A DNA stretch of 64,000 nt. It comes from Hygrocybe punicea. Its lineage: Eukaryota; Basidiomycota; Agaricomycetes; Agaricales; Hygrophoraceae. A program made the position numbers and the translations under genes. The notes below the pieces were generated by a model. That model ran no database searches, was not told where the DNA came from, and saw nothing but the letters and a program-made list of their open reading frames with translations. Location: the NCBI GenBank assembly GCA_963556145.1, contig OY744467.1:682001-746000 (forward strand). The letters are read 5' to 3'. Shown here one piece after another: positions 52,079 through 61,370 of this stretch. Position 1 is the first letter of the stretch. Every line of letters begins with the position of its first letter.

Positions 52079-52096
52079 TGGTGATGAGAGTGTGAT
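52079..52096 (+). other. Primer-binding site of the small retroelement (unit 1)
   Basis: TGGTGATGAGAGTGTGAT starts two bases after LTR 1, the same two-base spacing as in the large Ty3-type element. Repeated at +1,583 and +3,166. Confidence 0.55.
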
Positions 52097-53510
52097 TCAT
52101 CTCACCTTTGTTTTCTCACCATTCTCCAGCTTTTTTGAGCTTTCTTGAGCTTTTCTACTAGTTTTCTCGCGACTACAGTTTTCTTCACGCGGTCTCACCA
52201 CCCAGTTGCAAGCCAACACCCGTTTTTCGTCCATGGCCAGCTACACGACCACCTGCATTCTCATCGGATACCCCACAAGCACTTGCGTCTTGCACAGCAC
52301 TGCAGCCACCGTTTTTCAAGACAAAACGGCCAATCCGCGCACAGCCGGCATCACCGTCTCAAGCCGCCCCGTCTTCCTCACTCGTAGCCCCACAGGCATG
52401 CATTCGACTCCCCGTACCGTCGTTTAATAGTCCATCACCTTTGCAGAGCCGATGACACCCTTTTTTAAAAAAAACAACAAAGTCCACAACACCCAAGAAG
52501 TAGCCCCCGTGGTACGCCACGTCAAGAAACGTCTTGCCCCCGCTTTTCAGATACCCAAGTCCTTTGGTCCACCCTACCAACCTCACGAACCCTTGTTCGA
52601 AGTACCAGACATCCCCATTTGCTCGTGCCATCCCAAATGAACGCTCGCCGGCCTTTACGGCCACTGCCACGTCACCACGCCCTCATCCCCCATTTTCGCA
52701 TAACCAAGCCCTCTAGCCTACACAACTGACCCCAAAGGCATTCGTTCGATGTACCAAACACCCCCGTTCGCTCGTACAGTCCCAAATGAACACTCACCGG
52801 CCTTTACGGCCACCCCACGGACCTGCCGCGTCGTCGTCAGTCGACCCCCGGTTTTTCACCACCCACCCACGCGAACGCACTCGCCCAACTCCCCGAGTCC
52901 TCGTCCCACGCCGCAAAGCACCAAGCACCCTATCGTCACCCCGAGAGCACCGTTCCCGTACCTTTTAGACACCCCAACGCCTGGCCACGTTGTTTCGAGT
53001 TCCCCCTCATTCCAAATATTTCCTCGACTTCCCCGCAACCCCGTTCAGCGTCCCAGAGCTTCCCGTTCCCCCGAGTTCACCAAATTGAGACAACACCACC
53101 ATTTTAGACCCCACAACACCGGCCGCGTCACCCTAGGTCCCCACATATTCAACGCACTGCGATCCCCATCTCCACCATTCCATGCCTTCACAAGTCCATC
53201 CCCAAGCATCCATATGTTATTCCTGAGTCATCCGTTTCACGGCCGTCATCTTCGCACCCCCACCTTAGGCCACACCATCTCACTACGAAGTCTTCTACGT
53301 TTTTTCGCGAGTTACACTCTGAGCACAGGCGATTTGGTCAGCAGGTGGTATCTTGAGCTGGTGGTGGCGTCCACTGGGGGGCATACCACTGTTGGCAGCA
53401 TTTCATAAGACCTCGATGGAGTTGGAGTTTTGAGTTGGAGTCTAGAGAGTTTTTCTGTGTTTTGGTTCTGGTTTTCAGGCTTCAGTGGCGAGGACGCCAC
53501 TGTTTTTTTC

Positions 53511-53522
53511 AAGGGGGGTAGA
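53511..53522 (+). other. Polypurine tract of the small retroelement (unit 1)
   Basis: AAGGGGGGTAGA directly before LTR 2, repeated before LTR 3 and LTR 4. Confidence 0.7.
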
Positions 53523-53659
53523 TGTAGTAGGAGGTCACGTGATAGGATCCCACGGTTCGTAGGATTACATAGTAGAGTACACTTGTTTGTAGAGACTCAG
53601 CTTATCATACCATGATGTTCACCCCATGACACCCTGAGTGGGCTCCCCTGCCCACTCCA
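53523..53659 (+). repeat. LTR 2 of the small retroelement array
   Basis: Identical in sequence and length to LTR 1 as far as read. Confidence 0.85.
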
Positions 53660-55105
53660 CCTGGTGATGAGAGTGTGATTCATCTCACCTTTGTTTTCTC
53701 ACCATTCTCCAGCTTTTTTGAGCTTTCTTGAGCTTTTCTACTAGTTTTCTCGCGACTACAGTTTTCTTCACGCGGTCTCACCACCCAGTTGCAAGCCAAC
53801 ACCCGTTTTTCGTCCATGGCCAGCTACACGACCACCTGCATTCTCATCGGATACCCCACAAGCACTTGCGTCTTGCACAGCACTGCAGCCACCGTTTTTC
53901 AAGACAAAACGGCCAATCCGCGCACAGCCGGCATCACCGTCTCAAGCCGCCCCGTCTTCCTCACTCGTAGCCCCACAGGCATGCATTCGACTCCCCGTAC
54001 CGTCGTTTAATAGTCCATCACCTTTGCAGAGCCGATGACACCCTTTTTTAAAAAAAACAACAAAGTCCACAACACCCAAGAAGTAGCCCCCGTGGTACGC
54101 CACGTCAAGAAACGTCTTGCCCCCGCTTTTCAGATACCCAAGTCCTTTGGTCCACCCTACCAACCTCACGAACCCTTGTTCGAAGTACCAGACATCCCCA
54201 TTTGCTCGTGCCATCCCAAATGAACGCTCGCCGGCCTTTACGGCCACTGCCACGTCACCACGCCCTCATCCCCCATTTTCGCATAACCAAGCCCTCTAGC
54301 CTACACAACTGACCCCAAAGGCATTCGTTCGATGTACCAAACACCCCCGTTCGCTCGTACAGTCCCAAATGAACACTCACCGGCCTTTACGGCCACCCCA
54401 CGGACCTGCCGCGTCGTCGTCAGTCGACCCCCGGTTTTTCACCACCCACCCACGCGAACGCACTCGCCCAACTCCCCGAGTCCTCGTCCCACACCGCAAA
54501 GCACCAAGCACCCTATCGTCACCCCGAGAGCACCGTTCCCGTACCTTTTAGACACCCCAACGCCTGGCCACGTTGTTTCGAGTTCCCCCTCATTCCAAAT
54601 ATTTCCTCGACTTCCCCGCAACCCCGTTCAGCGTCCCAGAGCTTCCCGTTCCCCCGAGTTCACCAAATTGAGACAACACCACCATTTTAGACCCCACAAC
54701 ACCGGCCGCGTCACCCTAGGTCCCCACATATTCAACGCACTGCGATCCCCATCTCCACCATTCCATGCCTTCACAAGTCCATCCCCAAGCATCCATATGT
54801 TATTCCTGAGTCATCCGTTTCACGGCCGTCATCTTCGCACCCCCACCTTAGGCCACACCATCTCACTACGAAGTCTTCTACGTTTTTTCGCGAGTTACAC
54901 TCTGAGCACAGGCGATTTGGTCAGCAGGTGGTATCTTGAGCTGGTGGTGGCGTCCACTGGGGGGCATACCACTGTTGGCAGCATTTCATAAGACCTCGAT
55001 GGAGTTGGAGTTTTGAGTTGGAGTCTAGAGAGTTTTTCTGTGTTTTGGTTCTGGTTTTCAGGCTTCAGTGGCGAGGACGCCACTGTTTTTTTCAAGGGGG
55101 GTAGA

Positions 55106-55242
55106 TGTAGTAGGAGGTCACGTGATAGGATCCCACGGTTCGTAGGATTACATAGTAGAGTACACTTGTTTGTAGAGACTCAGCTTATCATACCATGATG
55201 TTCACCCCATGACACCCTGAGTGGGCTCCCCTGCCCACTCCA
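55106..55242 (+). repeat. LTR 3 of the small retroelement array
   Basis: Identical in sequence and length to LTR 1 as far as read. Confidence 0.85.
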
Positions 55243-56688
55243 CCTGGTGATGAGAGTGTGATTCATCTCACCTTTGTTTTCTCACCATTCTCCAGCTTTT
55301 TTGAGCTTTCTTGAGCTTTTCTACTAGTTTTCTCGCGACTACAGTTTTCTTCACGCGGTCTCACCACCCAGTTGCAAGCCAACACCCGTTTTTCGTCCAT
55401 GGCCAGCTACACGACCACCTGCATTCTCATCGGATACCCCACAAGCACTTGCGTCTTGCACAGCACTGCAGCCACCGTTTTTCAAGACAAAACGGCCAAT
55501 CCGCGCACAGCCGGCATCACCGTCTCAAGCCGCCCCGTCTTCCTCACTCGTAGCCCCACAGGCATGCATTCGACTCCCCGTACCGTCGTTTAATAGTCCA
55601 TCACCTTTGCAGAGCCGATGACACCCTTTTTTAAAAAAAACAACAAAGTCCACAACACCCAAGAAGTAGCCCCCGTGGTACGCCACGTCAAGAAACGTCT
55701 TGCCCCCGCTTTTCAGATACCCAAGTCCTTTGGTCCACCCTACCAACCTCACGAACCCTTGTTCGAAGTACCAGACATCCCCATTTGCTCGTGCCATCCC
55801 AAATGAACGCTCGCCGGCCTTTACGGCCACTGCCACGTCACCACGCCCTCATCCCCCATTTTCGCATAACCAAGCCCTCTAGCCTACACAACTGACCCCA
55901 AAGGCATTCGTTCGATGTACCAAACACCCCCGTTCGCTCGTACAGTCCCAAATGAACACTCACCGGCCTTTACGGCCACCCCACGGACCTGCCGCGTCGT
56001 CGTCAGTCGACCCCCGGTTTTTCACCACCCACCCACGCGAACGCACTCGCCCAACTCCCCGAGTCCTCGTCCCACGCCGCAAAGCACCAAGCACCCTATC
56101 GTCACCCCGAGAGCACCGTTCCCGTACCTTTTAGACACCCCAACGCCTGGCCACGTTGTTTCGAGTTCCCCCTCATTCCAAATATTTCCTCGACTTCCCC
56201 GCAACCCCGTTCAGCGTCCCAGAGCTTCCCGTTCCCCCGAGTTCACCAAATTGAGACAACACCACCATTTTAGACCCCACAACACCGGCCGCGTCACCCT
56301 AGGTCCCCACATATTCAACGCACTGCGATCCCCATCTCCACCATTCCATGCCTTCACAAGTCCATCCCCAAGCATCCATATGTTATTCCTGAGTCATCCG
56401 TTTCACGGCCGTCATCTTCGCACCCCCACCTTAGGCCACACCATCTCACTACGAAGTCTTCTACGTTTTTTCGCGAGTTACACTCTGAGCACAGGCGATT
56501 TGGTCAGCAGGTGGTATCTTGAGCTGGTGGTGGCGTCCACTGGGGGGCATACCACTGTTGGCAGCATTTCATAAGACCTCGATGGAGTTGGAGTTTTGAG
56601 TTGGAGTCTAGAGAGTTTTTCTGTGTTTTGGTTCTGGTTTTCAGGCTTCAGTGGCGAGGACGCCACTGTTTTTTTCAAGGGGGGTAGA

Positions 56689-56825
56689 TGTAGTAGGAGG
56701 TCACGTGATAGGATCCCACGGTTCGTAGGATTACATAGTAGAGTACACTTGTTTGTAGAGACTCAGCTTATCATACCATGATGTTCACCCCATGACACCC
56801 TGAGTGGGCTCCCCTGCCCACTCCA
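56689..56825 (+). repeat. LTR 4 of the small retroelement array
   Basis: Closes the array. After CCCACTCCA the sequence departs from the interior and returns to foldback-arm sequence (CCGTGCCCGTG), which defines the LTR end. Confidence 0.85.
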
Positions 56826-57129
56826 CCGTGCCCGTGCCCACTGCCCTCCTCGTCAGCCCTGCCCATTATCATCTTCCCGTTGTCGTAGTTCCCACGCCCG
56901 CTGTGTCGTCGTCTTCCCTGTTCTCACCGTCGTCGCGTTCATCCTTGTTCATGTCTTCGTTTATGCCATCGTTGTCACTCCCGTCATCCTCATTCTTGCT
57001 GTTGTGGTTGGCCTGGGTTGTCCCCGTTCATGGCTGCATCCCCCGTCTCCTTGTCACCCGCACCGCGTTGTTGCTGTTGCATTCATGTTCGTTTGGCGCG
57101 AGGGTGCGGCCAAAAAAAACTAAAACTGT

Positions 57130-58195
57130 TTTTTTAATAATTAGTTAGTAGAATAAATGAAAAGGATAAACAGAAGACTTACCTGGAATGCTCTGGTATC
57201 CACACCCGTTGTTGCGTCGTTGTTGAAAATGACAAGTCTTGTTGAACACGCGCACGAGACTTTCAACCGGAATTTGCCGATGTCCCAAACGGGGTCGAGT
57301 TGCCATATAGGGAAGGGTGGCTGGATTTTCTTATTATTATTACATGTACTACAACACCTCAATGGCCAGGGAAAGACCCTGAAGAGATGTAGGTATGATA
57401 TACCTACCCCGAGGGGAGTTTGTGTATTTTATTTCATTTTATATGTGGAGATATTCACCATGCATTTTATGCCTCTGCCAAAATTGGACCCTTGAACAGC
57501 TAACTTTGCGAGTACACATCTGAAAAATCTAAAATTAATTCTAGGAGTGCTAAGTAAGGTATACATTGTGTTCCAGACAAGTGCCTGGTAGTTGGTGGTG
57601 CAGGGAATGTGTTGGGGCCAAAATATGATGAACTTGTCACTCACAATCCATTCATGATTATGTCTGTTTATACAGACTTTTGATTGTCTACAAAGATCCA
57701 ACTCCATTTTGGCCCCAACACATTCCCTGCACCACCAACTACCAGGCACTTGTCTGGAACACAATGTATACCTTACTTAGCACTCCTAGAATTAATTTTA
57801 GATTTTTCAGATGTGTACTCGCAAAGTTAGCTGTTCAAGGGTCCAATTTTGGCAGAGGCATAAAATGCATGGTGAATATCTCCACATATAAAATGAAATA
57901 AAATACACAAACTCCCCTCGGGGTAGGTATATCATACTTACATCTCTTCATGGTCTTGCCCTGGCCATTGAGGTATTGTAGTACATGTAATAATAATAAG
58001 AAAATCCAGCCACCCTTCCCTATATGGCAACTCAACCCCGTTTGGGAGATCGGCAAATTCCGGTTGAAATTCTCGCACACGAGTTCAACAAGACTTGTCA
58101 TTTTCAACAACGACGCGACAACGGGTGTGGATGCCAGAGCACCCCAGGTAAGTGTTCTTTATCTTTTATCTTCATTCTACTGACTACTTAAACAT
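57130..58195. repeat. Palindromic core of the foldback element
   Basis: Arms of nearly 500 bp (57130-57624 and 57706-58195) read almost identically on opposite strands around an 81-bp loop. The innermost stretch next to the loop appears perfect over more than 200 bp, including GTTGGGGCCAAAAT and its complement. Confidence 0.85.
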
Positions 58196-58438
58196 TTGTA
58201 GGTTTTTTGCCACACCCTCGCGCCAAATGAACGCGAACACAACAAGCAGACACGGTGTGGGCGACAAGGAGACGGAGGATGGGGACGAGGATGGCAATGA
58301 CAATGGCAATGACAACAACAATGACGGGGACTGGGACGAGGATGAGGACCGGGACCGGGACAACAACGAGGGTGGGGACCGGGATGGGGACAACAACGAC
58401 AATGACGACGGGGACGAGGGCGAGGACGCAGAGGGCCG

Positions 58439-58446
58439 TGGACACC
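58439..58446. other. Empty insertion site of hAT-like element 2
   Basis: TGGACACC occurs once between sequences matching the two flanks of hAT-like element 2, so this arm shows the pre-insertion state. Confidence 0.8.
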
Positions 58447-58807
58447 AGGGGAACACCGATATGTAATTTTGTTGGTCCTCCCTTTCCCTCCTTTCCCCTT
58501 CCCCTCCTCCCTCCTCCCTTCCTTCTCCCCCTGACTGGCTCCTACCCCTTCTCCCCCTTCCTGCCCCTTCTCCCCCTTCCTGCCCCTTCTCCCCCTTCCT
58601 ACCATCCACCATCCACCATCCCCACCTCCCATCCACCACCTGCCCCTTCTCCCCCTGCCCACCCCCTGGCATTCCCCCTGGCATTCCCCCCTCTCCTCCA
58701 CCTCCCTGCCACTCCCCTGATAAAGTAGAATACCATGTATGTAGGTAAAATAATTATTTAATTTAATATATGTATTTTAAGTAGTTGCTAAATTCAAATT
58801 ATGTAAC

Positions 58808-59365
58808 ATGTGGATCAACGGAGGCATGTTGTGGTTGTGGTTGGCCACTGCTGACGTGGATTTCCAGTGTGGTGTAGTTTCCTTCGATGGGGAGGGCACG
58901 GCATCTGTCTCGTTTGATTGGCGATACGACGATTCGCCGACTGTCTTTGTTGGGCTTTGCAGGCTTGACATTGGCGACAATCCTTGGATTTCAGTGTATG
59001 CCACTGACATCACCCAGGTTGGGTTCACATTGCATGCGGACAAGTGGGGCAGCACCGACATTTATGGTTGCTCAGCAACATGGGTTGCCTTTCCGTCCGA
59101 CAAGGAAGGCATCCAGTATGGCACATTTAGCGCCGACTACACCACGTCAGAATCGTACGCAGGCTCTGTCACGTTCTCGATGGTGCTTGAACGTACCCCA
59201 ATGGTGTTCACCACATTCACCAGTTTCAATATTGATCGCGAGCAAAGTATGCGTATGCATATGGAAGTGGAGAACGTGTCGGCACAGGGGATGGATTGGA
59301 GTATCTCTACGTGGGGTGGTTCTCGCCTGTACACCATGGCAGCCGCGTATATAGCGCTTGTCTGA
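58808..59365 (+). CDS. H-type lectin-domain protein with two repeats
   Basis: A single-exon frame of 185 aa. Repeat 1 (about 15-97) has FVGLCRLDIGDNPWISVYA, then VGFTLHADKWGSTDIYGC and ATWVAFPSD. Repeat 2 (about 105-185) has FTTFTSFNIDREQ, then MDWSISTWGGSRLYT and AAYIALV. The G-F-T-hydrophobic...W...LY/IY...A-x-W-I/V-A pattern is that of the H-type lectin fold, a small beta sandwich that binds GalNAc-type sugars and forms trimers or hexamers. There is no signal peptide, typical of cytoplasmic fungal lectins. The start lies right after the end of the foldback arm, so an upstream exon or promoter may have been displaced. Repeat 2 is more degenerate. A role in recognition or defence is inference. 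Confidence 0.78.
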   Translation: MWINGGMLWLWLATADVDFQCGVVSFDGEGTASVSFDWRYDDSPTVFVGLCRLDIGDNPWISVYATDITQVGFTLHADKWGSTDIYGCSATWVAFPSDKEGIQYGTFSADYTTSESYAGSVTFSMVLERTPMVFTTFTSFNIDREQSMRMHMEVENVSAQGMDWSISTWGGSRLYTMAAAYIALV

Positions 59366-60485
59366 CAGGGTGGCAGCGAAATTATGGTGGAGTTTTCTTG
59401 TAAGATTGTATGTTCGACTTGTACGATAGGATGGCATGAAGGTGGTTGGCTCTGCTATGCGTTGTTCATGGAATGCACGAAAGTATATCTGAAACTGCAG
59501 AAACTATCGAATTCTGCAGATAAATTGTATGGCAACAGTACCTGGCCAGCCCCAAAAAAGGAAGGCAATAAGCGTGCTGTTTACATGTCCAACACGGCAC
59601 TACAGTAGGACCCAGGGCACTGTTCTTTCGATGTTTAAATTGGGTAGTGAGTGGCCGTGCTCATCGTTGGCAGTAGTGAACTCACCCGAACCTGTTAGTT
59701 TATTCCACCATTACAATTACACATATAAAACATTAGAACTACATGGTATTATTAATCAAAGTGTGAGGGTAGCCTGAGGGTGCTCGAAAATAATGGGGGA
59801 GAGGAATGCAACCAGGGGAGGGAGGTAGGGGATATTGGGAGGGTATATCTGATAGGGAGGTCAGCAGAACTAGGAAAGGGGGTGGGGGGTAGAGAGGGCA
59901 AGGGGACTGGAATACTGGGAGGTACTTACCTGAATAACTCAGCCGTTTCCCATTGTTCGCCCTTGATGCCCTTATCCGAGACCTGTCTGGCCATCATCAT
60001 CCCAATTGTGCAGTAGTCGTGCAGTGGCCGTGCCTGTTTTCCCTGCCCGTTGCTGGCTATTCAACACCATCAGACCCATTCCCCTGTAGCTGCTGAGTGA
60101 CTGGTGGAGCACACTGGCACAGGCACACATCTTCGTGTATTTGTTGTAGCTATAGGAACAAAAGAGTGAAAATGAGTGTCTGTTGGTGCAAAGAGGGTGG
60201 ATGTACGTGAACATGAGCACTAGTCACTGTCTTCGCTCTGCTGTGGATTGTGAAAAACGACATGGGTTTTTTGAACAGTTGCTGGACTGACTCTGCCAGT
60301 GAAAACCCGCGCTGTAGCTAGTCGCCATTGTGTCATTGCACATATGTTCCCCATCATATGTTTCCATCTTGTATTCTCCGTTGTTCGTCATTTCTGCTGT
60401 CGTCCCCTTCGCCCTCATAACGTGTTGGATCACCTGCCATCCCGGTCTATGTTGCTGCAGTATGGTCTATGTTGCTGCAGTACGG
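59366..60485. other. Intergenic region, no supported gene
   Basis: Short frames only. GGTCTATGTTGCTGCAGTAYGG is present twice in tandem (about 60443-60485), directly against the end of the reverse-strand LTR. A purine-rich block lies at 59,800-59,920. Confidence 0.4.
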
Positions 60486-61370
60486 TGTAGATGCGGGTTC
60501 GGGGTGGCTTCGGAACAATAAAGAAAGATGATCCTAACCTGTGGGTGTCAGCGTAGAAGTGACTGGATAAGTCAGTGTCAGGAATAGTAGTAAAAGGAAG
60601 GGAATGTTAGTAAAAGTAAAGCCGCCGCGTAAAACTGGACTAATAACGACGAATCCAGCGATGAACAGAGTGAAAACGGACAAATAATGAAGAACCCGAC
60701 AATGCCGACAATGTCAGGTACGGCAGGTCGGGTCGGGTCGGGTCGGGTCGGGTCGGGTCGGAAACAATGAACAAATAATGAGAACAATGATAAAGATGAT
60801 GAAATGAACTATAATAATCTAAGGGTCTATGAGGACGAGCATTTGAAGTGATTTAAAATGATTCTGACTATGAGGGAAACGGGGACTAATGGTATCTCTT
60901 TTTGTACGGTTGTCGGGGACCGTTTTTATAGTACATGTGTGTGTAGCTACTTTCGGACATGTCTACTTCAGCCGATAGAAACTACAAAGAAAAGATCGAA
61001 TGGAGATGTGAAAAGGGGGGTTGCAATGCGACGAAGACAGGAAAATGGAGGGGAAAATGAATATGCAAGAAACAGATCTAAAAAGTCCTACATATCTCCG
61101 AAAGGACGAGGGGATGCATAAATAAAGTAAGTCCGAAGTCGGGGATCTAGTCCGATGAGATCCGTCTCCTATAATTAGAACTCCGGGGCTTCTGTGGCTG
61201 CCGGATTTGGTCCAAAAGCGGCTGTGACGAAGTGGCATACGTCGGGTCACATCACGTCGGGTTATGTCAGGTTACATCGGGTTCGAATGCGAGTTGAATG
61301 GAGGCAGCGGGTTCGTCCAGATTCGTGATATATTGAGGATATGGACTCAGAGGTATGTCGACCCTCTACA
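60486..61370 (-). repeat. Diverged LTR related to the large Ty3-type element (reverse)
   Basis: Read on the reverse strand it starts TGTAGAGGGTCGACA at 61370, carries the TATAAAAACGG box at 60930-60923 and repeats CGACGT/AACCCGATGT motifs. It ends with CACTTCTACGCTGAC, TTAGGATCAT, AGCCACCCCGA and TCTACA at 60486. These landmarks occur in the same order in the 794-bp LTRs at 4998 and 14040. It is 885 bp long and clearly diverged, an older or sister family. The preceding GGAGA purine tract marks it as a 3' LTR of an element lying to the right. Confidence 0.75.
60719..60760. repeat. (GGGTC)n microsatellite inside the diverged LTR
   Basis: About seven tandem GGGTC units. The intact LTRs have only short GACCCG/CACCCG runs at the equivalent place, so this is an expansion in the diverged copy. 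Confidence 0.7.

Larger units (their letters stand above)
51940..56825 (+). mobile_element. Tandem array of a small non-autonomous LTR retroelement
   Basis: Four 137-bp LTRs (51940-52076, 53523-53659, 55106-55242, 56689-56825; TGTAGTAGG ... CCCACTCCA) alternate with three 1,446-bp interiors, a 1,583-bp period. Each interior starts CC then TGGTGATGAGAG (primer-binding site) and ends in the purine tract AAGGGGGGTAGA just before the next TG. CCGT flanks the array on both sides (51936-51939 and 56826-56829). The largest interior frame (219 aa, Pro/Ser/His-rich; 52749-53408 in unit 1) resembles no gag or pol, so the element is taken as non-autonomous (TRIM/LARD-like). Units are practically identical; the one change I noticed is G to A at about 54492 in unit 2, at a CpG. 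Confidence 0.85.
49667..58800. mobile_element. Foldback element with about 1.1-kb inverted arms, invaded by others
   Basis: Left arm segments 49667-50013, 51464-51939 and 56830-57624 are inverted copies, in mirrored order, of 58795-57706. The loop between arms is 81 bp (57625-57705). Shared landmarks include CCATATAGGGAAGGGTGGCT, CCCCGAGGGGAGTTTGTGTA and GGTAAAATAATTATTTAA. Removing the hAT-like element and the LTR array collapses the structure to roughly 2.3 kb. The arms contain G/A-rich and GTCCCC/GGGGAC low-complexity blocks that give spurious frames. No transposase and no clear target duplication was found at the outer ends. Confidence 0.75.

Noticed and set aside
52749..53408. 219-aa frame repeated three times as a candidate gene
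   Set aside because: Composition-driven Pro/Ser/His protein with no recognisable domain, located inside a tandem non-autonomous retroelement; identity between copies reflects recent amplification, not selection.
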